Source: Buddleja alternifolia
Taxonomy: Eukaryota > Streptophyta > Magnoliopsida > Lamiales > Scrophulariaceae
Length of the DNA: 64,000 nucleotides
Assembly (NCBI GenBank): GCA_019426215.1
Contig: CM033391.1
Coordinates: 15,240,708 to 15,304,707 of the forward strand
Reading direction: 5' to 3'
Shown: positions 35,601-47,033 of the stretch, piece after piece
Numbering within the stretch: position 1 is the stretch's first letter
How the letters are laid out: every line of letters begins with the position of its first letter
Notes under the pieces: generated by a model
What the model saw: only the letters and a program-made list of their open reading frames with translations
The model's database searches: none
Told to the model about the DNA's origin: nothing
Made by a program: the position numbers and the translations under genes

Positions 35601-35912
35601 CTCTAGACGATCAGGCTCATAATGATTCATGTTGAAATCCTGTGATGGATGTGATGTAGCACCCAAATCATCCAACGGGACATTGCTTTCACCGTGTCTT
35701 GTCCAACGTTTGTAGCTTTTATCAATTCCATTACACACCAAATGATCTTCCAACTCACGTGGACTAATTTTCTTTCCAAAACAACAACGTAAACACGGGC
35801 AAGTGGTCCTAGTTCAATCTGGTGCATGGTCAACCGCAAACTTTATGAACTTTTTCACCCCTTTCTCATACTGTTCAGACATACGATCTGCTAAAATCCA
35901 ACTTTGATCCAT
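32631..35912 (-). pseudogene. TNP2-type CACTA transposase relic
   Basis: About 1094 codons from the ATG at 35912 (MDQSWILADRMSEQYEKGV), the full length of plant TNP2 proteins. Domain order is usual: an N-terminal transposase-associated Cys/His domain (35912-35650, CPCLRCCFGKK), the Transposase_21/TNP2 catalytic region (about 35620-34560, ACPKCGASRYKK, LATDGMNPHG and LPPSRCMKREHIMMPILISG), DUF4218 (about 34050-33600, LKLKHLKTHDCHVIMDHLLP, MYPAERYMKVLKGYV) and DUF4216 (about 33350-32850, YSWFREPVFGCKWV). The acidic, basic-tailed C-terminus ends TPKRKR. Several stops and frameshifts break it, e.g. after VDHAPD and near 34930. The last 400 codons (33911-32631) remain open. It would cut the element ends if intact. 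Confidence 0.85.
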
Positions 35913-36119
35913 TTTGATTTTGAATTAATTAAATTAAACAATTTTATTATCAGTTGATAGTTAAATTGATTAAATAATTTTCATTTTAATTTATTTTCCA
36001 TTATTCTAGAAAAAATTCGGCAGAGTAACAATGCAAATTTTTTTACCAAGTTCTCGACTTAATCTTCACCCGGGTAGGTTGCAACCAACAAAATTAGGAT
36101 ATACACAAATATTTTTCAA

Positions 36120-36560
36120 TAAATAGGCAAATCTCAAGAATATACACAAATATACATACACCCACACATACACAAATATATACATACACCCACACATACA
36201 CAAATATATATACATACACCCACATATACACAAATATACATACACTCACACATACATAAATATATATACATACACCCATATATACACAAATACACTCACA
36301 CATACACAAATATATATACATACACTCATATATACATACACCCACATATACACAAATATATATACACTCACACATACACAAATATATATACATACACCCA
36401 CATATACACAAATATACATACACCCACACATACACAAATATATATACATACACTCATATATACACAAATATACATACACTCACACATACACAAATATATA
36501 TACATACACTCACATATACACAAATATATATACACACACCCACATATACACAAATATACA
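36120..36560. repeat. minisatellite, unit CACACATACACAAATATA-like
   Basis: About 430 bases of short variable units built from CATACACCCACACATACACA and AAATATATA. ORFs across it are only translations of the repeat (Tyr/Val/Cys runs). It lies upstream of the transposase start in the CACTA 5' region. Confidence 0.9.
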
Positions 36561-36639
36561 TGCTCAAATATTTAAATCTATATATACTCTATGTGTATGT
36601 GTATATATATATATATATTTATCTAAAAGAAAGTACCTA

Positions 36640-37010
36640 AACTAAATGGACCACGGCAGCGGCGGCGGCGGCGGAGGTGGGCGGCGACGTCGGCGGCTAC
36701 TATGTATATATATATATATAGAAAGAGAAAGAGAGATACCGGCGCTACGGCGGCGGACAGTGGACAGAGTGACGACGGCGGACTGAGGACGGAGCGACGG
36801 CGGCGGACGGCAGAATGAGCGGCGGACGGCGGCGCGAGAGAGAGTCAAGTACATCGAGAGAGAGAGAAGTAGATCGAGAGTGAGAGAGAGAGAAACTGAG
36901 AGAGCTAGAGAGAGAGAGAGGTGTACGGTGGTGGTGGTGGTGGTGGTGAGAGAGAGAGAGTGAGTAAGTGAGAGAGAGAGCGAGAGGGGGGGGCCGGGTT
37001 TTAGAAAACC
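36640..37010. other. CACTA 5' region: GGC and GA-rich tracts
   Basis: CGG/CGGCGG tracts (36651-36840) and long GA runs (36838-36990). The composition is unlike the surrounding AT-rich DNA. It probably contains the element's promoter and 5' UTR on the minus strand. No gene seen. Confidence 0.5.
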
Positions 37011-37075
37011 CGACCCCTGTGGCAGCGGTTCGGTCGAACCGCTGTCACATGTGTATTTGTGAGAGCGGTTCGGCT
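36993..37075. repeat. CACTA subterminal palindromes (5' side)
   Basis: CGGGTTTTAGAAAACCCG (36994-37011) and CAGCGGTTCG-GT-CGAACCGCTG (37023-37044) are near-perfect hairpins. A further GAGAGCGGTTCGGC follows. They share the CAGCGGTT core with the other end of the element. Confidence 0.8.
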
Positions 37076-37102
37076 AGAGTTGATTTCAATCAAGATAATT
37101 TT

Positions 37103-40100
37103 TTACAGTAATAGTCTCATATCTCCCATAACCTTTGTTATATTTTCTCCGGATAATGGTTTTGTTAGTGGATATGCTAACATTTGATTTGTAGGGAGGT
37201 GCTCTAGTACCACCTTCCCTTTCTTAACCATACTTCTTGTATGATTATACCACATAGAAAAATATTTACTATGGCTAGACATTCTTTCATTCTTTGTATT
37301 GTATATTGCGGCTTCATTATCACAATACAAAGTAGTATGACCCTTTTTAGGATCAATAAAAGGAATAGTTTTAAAGAATCTTCTAAACCATATAATGTCT
37401 TTGCTCGCAATAGACATTGCAATATACTCGGATTTCATAGATGATAAAGCAACACAAGTTTGCCTTTTTGAAGACCAAGAAACTATGGCACCACCAATGG
37501 TGAGTAACCAACCACTTGTTGATTTTGAATTTGTTGTGTCGGATGCCCAATTTGCATCACTATAACATTCAAGTGTAGATGAATTACACTTATAATGTAA
37601 ACTATAGTTTATTGTGAACTTCAAGTACCTTAGTACCCTTTTTAATTCCTTCCATTGTTCTTCACTAGGATTATTAGTGAATCTACTCAATATGTCAATT
37701 GAACACGCAAGATCGGGTCTTATGTGATTTACCACATACATTATGCTTCCAATAATTTTGGCATATTCTTCTTGATTTATAGCTTCTCATTTATTAGGAG
37801 TTAGCTTCACATGAGGATCAATTGGGCTCTTGCTCACTTTGCAATAAAAGTAATTGAACTTTCTCAATATCTTCTCTATGTAATGAGATTGAGTTAAAAT
37901 AAAAGTTTCACCCTTTTTGATAATATTGACCCCCAAAATAACATCTACCGGACCTAAGTCCTTAATGTCAAAAGCTTGCCTCAAGTAACTTTTGGTTTCA
38001 TTAACACAATCCATATTAGTACCAAAAATAAGCAAATCATCAACATACAAAGTCACAAGAACTTTATATTTACAAGTAACTTTAGTAAAAACACAACTTT
38101 CTATTTTATTACTTATAAACCCAAATTTTTTAATTTCTTTCTTGAGTTTCTTATACCATTGTCTAGGTGCTTGTTTGAGACCATACAATGATTCATTCAA
38201 TTTACATACTTTATGTTATTCACCTTGAATAACATAACCCTCGGGTTGATGTATGAAAATTTCTTCTTCAAGATCACCATTCAAGAAGGCCGTTTTTACA
38301 TCCATTTGATGAACCTCTAGGTTATAAATGGAAGCAATGGCAAACATCGTCCTAATAGACATGAATTTAGTAACGGGAGAAAATGTCTCAAAATAATCAA
38401 TCTTCTCTTTTTGACTAAAACGTTTGGCTACTAATCTTGCTTTGTACTTATCAACAGTACCATCCGTTTTGAGTTTCTTTTTCAAAACCCACTTAGAGCC
38501 AATAAGCTTAGTGTTAAGAGGAGGCTCAACTAGAGTCCATGTTTTATTATAATGAATTGATTTTATCTCATCATTCTTGGCTCTTTTCCACATGTCCGCA
38601 TCGGACATAGACATAGTTTCTTGAAAAGATTTAGATCCTCTTCCAAAAGATATGTCAACATATCGGGACCAAAATTCTTTTCAATTCTACGTCTCTTACT
38701 CCTTCTTAACTAGATTATTTCATCATTTTCTTCCTTGTCTAAATTCCATCTACTTGTGGATCATGTACTTGTGTACTAGATTCCACATCATGTGAATTAG
38801 ACACATTTGATTCCAATTCAAGTTCTTTTAATAATTCACTATCTAGTTCTAATTTATCCGCATCTTTAACATTTAAATGTTCATAGAAAATAGCATGTAC
38901 AACTTCAAATACATTATTAGAACTAATATTAAGAAATCTATAAGCTTTGCTCATTTGAGAATAACCAATAAAAATAGATTTCACTGCTTTGGAACCAAGT
39001 TTAGGCCTTTTCAAAGTTGCATCTAAAACATATGCAGTACAACCTCATAGTTTGAAATGTTTAATGCTAGGTTTGTGCCCAATAAACAATTCATATGGAG
39101 TTTTCATATGCTTTTTATTCACCACTCGATTACTAATGTAAGAAGAGGTTAATAGTGGTTCACCCCAATAACTCATTGAAAGTTCCGAATGAATTATCAT
39201 AGCACTAACCATCTCCATTAAGGATCGATTTTTCCTTTCGGCTACTACATTTTGTGGAGGAGTATTTGGTGCCGAAAACTCTCTAATAATACCATTTTGT
39301 AAACAAAATTCTTTAAAATCATTAGAGAGATATTCACCACCTCTATCGGATCTTAATCTTTTGATCCTTAAACCAATTTGATTTTCAACTTCATCTTTGA
39401 AAATTTGAAACTTATCAAAGGCCTCATCTTTTGTTCTAAGTAAGTACACATAAGTAAACTTAGAGAAATCATCTATAAAAGTAATAACGTAGCGTTTTCC
39501 ACCTCTAGTAACATGTTCTTTATTATCACATAAACCCGTATGAATTAATTCAAGTAAAGATGATATTCTACTAACACTTATAAAAGTAGTTTTAGTTAAT
39601 TTAGATTGTGCACAACATTCACAATTATTCATAGAAAAACTAGACGAGTTTCTAGGAATTAATTCACTATTAATCATGCGAGACATAGCATTTAAACCAA
39701 TATGTCCTAATCTATGATGCCAAAAATCATGCTTATCATGCTCAATAACATAATTATAATTTGAACCATAAAAGTAAGAAGAAGTAGAAATAGCTTTATT
39801 GATACTCAACAAGTACATATTGTCTTTAATGTAGCCTTTCCCAACAAATGACCCTTTCTTAGTAATAATCACTTGTTAAGATCCAAAAGCCACTTTAAAG
39901 CCATTAGAGTCCAACTTAGGGATTGATACAAGATTTTCCTAATAGAAACAATATGATAAACATCTTTCAAAGTTAATGTCTTCTCGGAAGTGAGCGGAAG
40001 TTCCACTTTTCCTCTGCCCAAAACCACACTGGTTGAGGAATTTCCCATGTAGACAGTTTTAATCTCGTCCAATTCTTCATATGTTTTGAACAAGTTGTGA

Positions 40101-41108
40101 TTTGAAGTAACATGACGTGTTGCACCAGAATCTACCCACCAATCGGTGTCGGCTTGACCAACAAAACAAACTTCGGTAAGCATACCAACAAGATCATCTA
40201 TAATCATGTTTGTCTCATTCTCTGTCTTTGGTACTTTGCGATACCGACATTCTTTAGCAAAATGTTCCGGTTTCCACAACGCAAGAAATTTTCTTCTTCT
40301 TTCTGCCGTTCCCACCATTCCTCTTAGAAGAAAAGTTCTTCCTTTTCTAGAATTTTCCATAGTTTCCCTTGGAAGTTCCAGGACCACTTTCCTCTTCTAA
40401 GTAGTTAATACCATCATTTTTCACAATAGTTGAATTATCCCTTTTAAGACTTTCGGTCTCAATTTGGATGCCCTGAATGTTCATCTAAAGTGATAGACTT
40501 CTTCTTATGTTTCAACTTCTTTTGATAATCCTTCCATGAAGGTGGAAGTTTCCCAATGATAGTAGAAACTTGAAAAGTTTCGGTGATGGGTTCACCCGCA
40601 TCGGCACATTTCGTTGCAATGTCATTAAGTTCATTAACTTGATCAATAATAGATTTAGAATTAACCATCTTGTATTCCACATACTTGTTAACCAAAAAAG
40701 ACTTATTTCTAGTATCTTTATTTACGTACCTTCGTTTATAGCATTCCAAAGTTCCCCTACTATTTTGTGAATGTGAAACACGTTGAACAAAGTGTTGTTG
40801 AGTGACTGGAGAATAGTGTAGCGGAAAATGAAGTCGTCATCCTTCCACTTCTTCATTTTTGCTTCTGCTTCCGTCTTTTCTGCAACATCAACACTGGTAG
40901 CGGGATCGGAACTTCCACCAGAATTTGGTTCGGTACTTTGACTGGAACTTGAAGCCTTAGTTGGATATGGTTCCGACAGAACATAGAACACCTTAGCAAT
41001 TGTCAGTAGGTATTCAAGCTTGAGACTCCAACGTTTGTAATTCAACCCATTGAGACGTTCGAGTTTATCTCCTTCATGAAATTGTGTTTTCACAAGAACC
41101 GACTCCAT
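37103..41108 (-). pseudogene. copia GAG-POL, heavily broken
   Basis: GAG starts at the ATG at 41108 (MESVLVKTQFHEGDKLERLN) and runs in pieces to about 40250, with a damaged zinc knuckle (EHFAKECRYRK). The protease is at about 40150 (WWVDSGATRHVTSN). Integrase spans 39790-38740: HHRLGHIG, CECCAQSK, RSDRGGEY, AERKNR. The first catalytic Asp region reads LIHTGLCDN, where relatives have HTDL, so that Asp appears to be lost. RT spans 38614-37787 (YKARLVAKRF, YGLKQAPRQWYKKL, catalytic YVDDLLIF). RNase H spans 37741-37103 (YSDANWASD). Multiple stops and frameshifts separate these blocks. It cannot encode a working element. Confidence 0.85.
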
Positions 41109-41135
41109 GATAGAAAGATATATATGCCTTAAAAT

Positions 41136-41812
41136 TGTTGTATAATAATGTGGGTATGGAAACAATTCTTATGAAAATCAATAGGCTAGACACACCTTTA
41201 AAGATGCTATCTTTAAGGTATATATTTCTCCCACTATAGATGTAGATGGTCTCAGGAAATACACCTCTAGGATACAAAACCTATTAACTAATTTCGCAAG
41301 GCTACACTCCTTCGAAATTCTTAAGAGCAAAACTTGACCAAGTACCAAAATAAAAAGACTCGAAAAATATAGAAAGAAAGAAAAAAATATTTTATTTTCT
41401 TTATGTATCACATACTATTTTTGGTCATACCAAGGAAGTATTTATAGACTTCCAAAAGTTACCACCAAAAGGCACCTTTTCAATCGAAACGGAACTTCCA
41501 ACGGCATCTTCTTAACCGAACCGCTACTTCCAATTCAAGATACCCTTTTGGCTCAACCGAATCGGTACTTCCAATTCTAGACACCCTTTCAGCAAAGTGA
41601 AACAACTTGATCCAAAATGGTACTTTGACCATCTCAGGTGACCAAAAAGTTAAACTAATTGGAAACCAACCTTTCGATTTAATTGGAACCGATTTGGAAC
41701 TTCCAACATTAATATTTAATTTCTTTCTTTCTTATATATATATAGATACAAATAAAATAACCCATATTATATATATATGTATATTATTATTATTATTATT
41801 ATTTGTAAATAA

Positions 41813-41843
<31 letters not shown>

Positions 41844-41846
41844 ACA
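41136..41846 (-). repeat. 5' LTR of nested copia
   Basis: 711 bp, with a (CA)n run at 41817-41843 at the start of the element's reading direction. Confidence 0.85.
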
Positions 41847-41961
41847 GTACCACCATCAATACTCTCAAAAGAGCTTATAAACTCCTCGTGGTTTTTCACC
41901 ATAATCAACTCAAGAAGCAGCATCCCAAATCCATATACATCATCCTCATAAGAACCAGCTA
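41847..41961 (-). pseudogene. protein kinase C-lobe fragment (5' part of exon)
   Basis: After a good 3' splice site (TCTTTCCAG, ending at 41962) the minus strand codes GSYEDDVYGFGMLLLELI, the kinase subdomain IX signature (D-V-Y-x-F-G), then MVKNHEEFISSFESIDGG. It is interrupted by the copia LTR and continues at 27466-27293. Only the kinase C-lobe end is present. Which receptor kinase this was is not recognisable. Confidence 0.6.
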
Positions 41962-42600
41962 CTGGAAAGAACGTGTTTTTTGGTGAGTGAAGATGACAGA
42001 AAGCTGACAAAGAGTTTGTTGAAATATATTTTGGGTTTGCAAGCTATTCGACTAATTCCATATAGTGTGTTATTGGGCTCTAGCTAATTAGCTTCTCCTA
42101 AGCCTAGCACATTTGAGGTCAACTTACAGTTGACTGACTCTTGAGGGGTTGCTTTGCAATATTTACCTAACTAGCATGTTACCCGTGCTATGCACGGAAT
42201 AAGTTTACAAAAAATCATATTAGAGAATATATTTCACACGGTTCATTGCAAAAATAAATAATGATTTCATTAGTTTCTTTAATGAAAAGAGAGAACGCCA
42301 TATAAAATTTAGGAAAAAGTGTGAAAAAGGTCTTGTATCTATTAGGGGGTAGCAATTTCAGTCCTTTAACTTTTACACTTGGCAATTTTAGTCCTTTAAC
42401 TTCTAAATTTTGGCAATTTTAGTCCTTTAACTTTTTAATTAGCAACTTTAGTCCTTCTAACCCAAGCATGTCAGCAAAAATGTATCCACACTAAAAAAAG
42501 GTATCAAAGACTTAGGTTTTATTGATGAAATATTTACTTATTATTACATATTGTTATTTTATCCCTAACGGAGGAGATTTAAACAAGTATGGGACAATGA
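41962..42600. other. no gene; TE-like non-coding sequence
   Basis: It contains ACCCGTGCTATGCACGG, a short palindromic motif common at plant transposon ends (about 42180-42197). It also has three spaced copies of TTTAGTCCTTTAAC-type sequence (42355-42460), likewise typical of non-autonomous elements. Ends are not defined. Confidence 0.4.
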
Positions 42601-42649
42601 AACAACTGTTCGAGTAGTTATGAAAACTAGGTATCCTTCATTTCATGGA

Positions 42650-43014
42650 AGAAAATTGAGGCGGATAATTTTAATTTCTCTCAGGACCTTAGAGAAATCC
42701 AAAAGACTGTTCAAGACTATGGCCACAAGTTAATTCATATACCTGTGAAAATAGAAAGTTTGAATTAAAAGACCGATGAAATAATACAAATCCTACCAGA
42801 TCTGGGTAAAACTATGATGGATCTGAAGACTGACATATCAGATCTAAAAGGAAAACACACATGGACATCCAAATCCAACAAAGAAAGGATCAACGACACC
42901 CTTGGAAAGGTACCTCTTCTACACCAGAAAGGTAAGGTTTCCGAAATTCCGAAACAAAAAACTCAGGAAGATCTAATTAATGATATCCTCGAAAATATAA
43001 ATTAAAATAGAGAT
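42650..43014 (+). pseudogene. pararetroviral N-terminal coiled-coil region
   Basis: Open pieces rich in Lys, Asp, Leu and Ile with heptad-like spacing (IQKTVQDYG, TMMDLKTDISDLKGK) run up to the coat-protein-like region. Stops interrupt it near 42765 and at 43005. The position and coiled-coil character resemble the virion-associated or N-terminal parts of caulimovirid ORFs. The function is not assignable from sequence. Confidence 0.45.
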
Positions 43015-44166
43015 ATCAAGAGTAGATCTATCTGATCTTGAAGAACTAGCTAAGTCTTTTTCTCAACTAGCAGTTGTGGAATTGGTAAATGTCAAAACCA
43101 ATGAATCAACACCTTTGGCATTACCACCGCCAGAAGGAAGTTCCGTATCACATAATCCTCCACCGGATGAAACGATGCGTGAAAGTGAGGATTTACATAC
43201 CAACGCATCCCCAACTCTTGGGGGTACAAGGTTTAGAGCAAATCCAGTGAGAAATCCAAATAGGGTACCAGAAAATACACTGTGGGCAAGGACCATGTTA
43301 CAATCCTTGCATTCATATGGTACTATCCTTAATTTGGCTATTATCGATTTTAGAAACATCGAGAAATAAATCGATGAATGGGTAGCGGCTATAAAAATAG
43401 CAGCAATTACACTTGAACTCGATAAAGAAAACTTCATTAGATTAATGGAGTTAAGCTTGGAAGGATCCGTAAAGGTTGGATGGGATCATACATCGAAAAC
43501 AACCAAGCAAGAAGTCTTAGCCGGAGAATCTAAAAGTGCTATTGCAGAAAGATTTGGAAGGCTTATCAAATTACATTTCGTCGGTGATGGATACTTCAAC
43601 CAAAGCAATATTTAAAAAACCAGAGAGCATTCACAAGCTCTTTATGGCATTGAGCTAAGAAATATTTGTGCAGTAGATGAATATATCTATTAGTTCCGCA
43701 AATACTTCTTCCAAAGTGACGTAAAATCAGAAATTGCGGCACCTATGTTCTTTGCAGTCCTTGGAGGAAAATGTTAACCCAATCCTATAAGGTACCGGAT
43801 GGACAACTTGATTCAGCTACTAGACTAATGTCTTTCTTGAAAAACAAACTGAAAGACTGGTGTTATCAAGCTTCCCTTCAAAAGAACATGAAAAAACTTA
43901 GATGAAAAATAAAGAAATCCCCTCTTTGCTGTGACAATAATGATTTTCCAACAATTATTGAAAAATCGATTGAGCAACGAAAGAAGAGAGAACAATTTGG
44001 AAGCTCTAATAATAGGAGTCACAAAAGGTCTCCTTTCAAACGAAAGTCTTGGTGATCTAAATCAATTTTCTACGGAGAATTGGTACCAGTTTACCAATTT
44101 GAAAATGTCCCCTATGAGGAAGAAATAGAAAGTGATTCGGATGGATCTTCAACCGAATCAGAATAA
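43015..44166 (+). pseudogene. pararetroviral coat-protein-like region
   Basis: Broken reading frames with a proline-rich start, a helical core (DEWVAAIKIAAITLELD, SAIAERFGRLIKLHF) and a basic stretch near 43975-44040 followed by an acidic Ser/Asp/Glu tail (DSDGSSTESE). That basic-then-acidic layout is usual for Caulimoviridae coat proteins. The Cys knuckle expected near 43920 is damaged (LCCDNND region). At least six stops or shifts are visible, e.g. at 43367, 43612 and 43693. It cannot make capsid. The call rests on position and layout. Confidence 0.55.
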
Positions 44167-44490
44167 TTTCAACGAAGGTGATAGGCTCCAAACATCGGAA
44201 AGCCTGTCGGGATTCTTTTCAAGGTCATCTACATCAGACAAAACCATGGAAAGAATAATGAGGCAAAACTCTAACCTTGGACCATATGATGATTTCAGAG
44301 TTAGCGGAATAAGCTGAATCCTAAACCAAATAGGATTAAATCGGCAGAGGCATAACATCATATACAAAGTAAGCTCAGGAGAGTTTGCAATCCCTGTGGA
44401 ATTAGCTGTAATGTGATGGATATGCAACTTATTCCAAAAGAAGAAGTTTTGTAAGAATTAAGTAGGCTTCCAGAATAAGCAGCCGTTACT

Positions 44491-45303
44491 ATGATATGGA
44501 TCCATATCGAAACTTTTGAAGTAGTAATCAAAGCCACTTTCAAAGAAGGAGTTGATGCTCCATTACACTTATCTATAATGGATAAAAGAATCAATAACTT
44601 AAGCGATGGTTATCTTGGTACAATGGTAGGAAATTTATATGCAGGTAAACTAATGTTTGACATTCATCCCAGAATTGCATATAACCTAGCTGACCAAGAT
44701 TTCAGCCGTGACTTAACCCTTCATCTAGATTTTAAAAGAACCGATCTTATGAAAGAAGGCAATAGACCATATTCTATAACTTATAGAATTGCATATGCAC
44801 TGTTCAATACACATCATTCTGATCTGTTTATAAGGAAATAGTATATTGAAATTCCAAAAATTTTCAAGGAATTTGCTAAAGTAATGGCACCCGATCCAAT
44901 TCAAATACTGAGAAGTAGGGGGGTTGATATTTTAATCAGAGAACATCCAGTTCTAGACTGATCAGTGAATTCTGGAATAGATTTTAATAATAGGATGTCC
45001 TTTTCGAAAGAAAGGATTAGGAGTTTAAAAGGAAAAGAATTAATTGAAGATTTAACTCCTCAAGCTATTGGGGTAAATAATGTAAGAATTAGATGCCCTG
45101 AAGGATGGAAAGAAGTGCAAGTTATATTTGATATTAGAAAGAAAGATAATTACTTTTCTTGTGAAGATTTATATTACTTGCAGCAACCTGTTATTAACAA
45201 ATATGAAGGCATGTTAGAAATGGCAGACCATGAAATGTTTGTTTCGGGTATTGAAGGACATGACCAAGGAATTGTTACCTTGGGATTAAGTTTCCTTGAG
45301 GAT
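44491..45303 (+). pseudogene. pararetroviral movement protein (30K family)
   Basis: A stretch of about 270 codons with the 30K movement-protein core: IHIETFEVVIKATFKEG, then LSIMDKRI (the D-x-R position), GTMVGNLYAGKLMF and FKRTDLMKEGNRPYSI. This class forms tubules through plasmodesmata. A TAG at 44839-44841 and another stop near 44960 break the frame. The 3' part is cut at 45303 by a 5.35-kb LTR element and resumes at 50658. The movement-protein assignment is the most secure of the structural ORFs. Confidence 0.75.
45299..45303. repeat. target duplication AGGAT (left)
   Basis: AGGAT precedes the LTR and recurs at 50653-50657. It shows that the LTR element landed in the viral sequence. Confidence 0.9.
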
Positions 45304-46794
45304 TGTTGGTCCCAAGTGGCATACGAAAGGGTCTAGAAGGGAGGGGGGTTGAATAGACCCTGAAGTCTTTTTCAACTTCAAAAAGATTCGTATTAAAATT
45401 GGTTTGGACACTTGAAAATATAGGCGCTTGGCTGAGCGTCTACTTGAAGACTGTTTTATAAAGTTAACTTAGACTTTAAGATTTGAATACTATAACCAGT
45501 TAGGTTTAAGTGTTCAGTTCTTTAATCAATGTTAGCATAGCGGAATGATTTTAAAGTTTTTTCTTTGAATATTTTAGCGTCACAAGATGCATCTTAGTTG
45601 CTTAGCGTTTGATTGTGTTTACTTAACAGATTTATGCAATGATAATGATAGTAAAGAAAATTGATTGTAAAGTAAAGAACACAATATTTGTAAGGTTCGT
45701 TAGGTGGTGTAATCCCAACTACGTCCTTCTTCTCCTTGAACACACAGAGTCTTCTACAAATTAGAGAGAGATGGATATTGATAACTTGAGCTCCTTGGTC
45801 ACAGAGATTTCAGCTTCAAGACACTTCTATCCCCTTGCTTCTTTCACCCAACAATATATCAAGTATCCAACTTCGACTTCACACAGATCGCGAGGCTTGG
45901 ATGGAGTTTTTCTAACGGTTCATTTGATTTTGATAAAGTTCAAACAACTTGGAATATCTCAATTGTAATGTAGGTTTCTTCGAAAAGAATGTTTGAGATA
46001 TTGGTTGACTGTCTCAAGAAATGAATAAAAGCAAAGAGAATGTTTGCTTGAATATTTTGGCTTTTCTGGAAGTTTGAGTACTTGAGACTTTAGTGCAACA
46101 GTAATTTGGTTTGTAATACGATGGTTGTTTTTGGCTTGTTGTTCAAGTCCTATTTATAGGCAATCTTGGAAAAAGAGTCTGCTTGACACATACACAAGCG
46201 CGTGTCTCTCACTTCCGCGAGTGAACCACTTTTGTCCTTTTTCCTAAAAATCTGCTGCACAAAAGTTGGTGCTCCAGTCTTTGAATAGTTGACAGTCCAA
46301 TAGGGTGGCTTCTCCATACGTCCTGAAGTGTTTATCACATTTAATGCTCTTATCAGTATTTAATGCATTTGAATTAAATGCCCATTGGCAATTAATGAAC
46401 TGATAATATTTGCATTAAACTCCTTCTGGACTTAGAAAAAAATTCAGGTGAAATCTTGTCTTTAATAGACGCTCATTCAATTTGAATCACTTCTATCCTT
46501 AAATCAATCGCTTGATATAGCTTGACGCTTGGACGCTTTGAATCTTCATTCTTCATTCAGACTTCAGACGCTTGAGTCTTCAAACTTAACTACTGATAAG
46601 CTCACTTAAAATTTATCATACACTCTAAGACTACTTAGCCTAACAGACTAAAATGAAAATAAATAAAGCATATTACAAATCTAACTCTCAAAGCTTATAC
46701 ATGATTTCTAATAAAATCAAACTTACATATTTTGGGGTCTAACATACAATCCTAATTGTCATCATCAAAACATATAACAAGAAATTTCCTAACA
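45304..46794 (-). repeat. 3' LTR, 1491 bp
   Basis: It begins TGTTGGTCCCAAGTGG and ends AAATTTCCTAACA. A palindromic CCTATTTATAGG at 46149-46160 supplies a TATA box on the minus strand. Confidence 0.85.
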
Positions 46795-46808
46795 ATTTTC
46801 CTCTTTTT
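46795..46808 (-). other. polypurine tract
   Basis: The minus strand reads AAAAGAGGAAAAT next to the 3' LTR. Confidence 0.75.
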
Positions 46809-47033
46809 GATAATGACAATACTTACTCTTTTATAGCTCAAGAGTTAGACAGCCAAAAGTAAAAGTTAGCTTTGATTAAGGTTAGATAAAGTTGGTTAAG
46901 GTTAGTTAAGCCTCAACGAGATGTTTTAGCTGAAAAATGCACTTCATTAATATATCAAGTAAAGTACGGGCATTTTACAACTAAATAAAAATATAATAAG
47001 AGACAAGAATATAGATAATGCAAAATAATGACT

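Larger units (their letters stand above)
28360..37079 (-). mobile_element. CACTA (En/Spm) transposon, one end lost
   Basis: The left end is CACTACTACATAAATAACC. Subterminal CAGCGGTT repeats in both orientations lie at both ends (28379-28663 and 37023-37075). The interior has minus-strand relics of TNP2 transposase and of a second ORF. The right end shows no CACTA terminus; the subterminal repeats stop near 37075 and copia sequence follows. The right boundary is therefore approximate and the element is probably immobile. It sits between RNase H and the polypurine tract of the copia element. No 3-bp target duplication can be shown. Confidence 0.85.
27467..41846 (-). mobile_element. Ty1/copia element containing a nested CACTA transposon
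   Basis: LTRs of 720 bp (27467-28186) and 711 bp (41136-41846) begin TGTTGTATAATAATGTGGG and end ACAACA. The polypurine tract lies beside the left LTR, so the element reads on the minus strand. Without the CACTA insert it is about 5.7 kb, normal for copia. The LTRs differ at about 6% of sites by eye in the first 200 bases. The Tork/Tnt1-like group is suggested by GAG and pol style, as an inference. No good tRNA primer site follows the 5' LTR (minus strand AATTTTAAGGC), so that region is damaged or uses another primer. Confidence 0.85.

Noticed and set aside
36094..36553. ORFs rich in Tyr, Val and Cys on the minus strand
   Set aside because: They are translations of a simple minisatellite; composition follows the repeat in every frame.
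42180..42197. Palindrome ACCCGTGCTATGCACGG as a regulatory site
   Set aside because: This motif is widespread at ends of plant non-autonomous transposons; no gene here for it to regulate.
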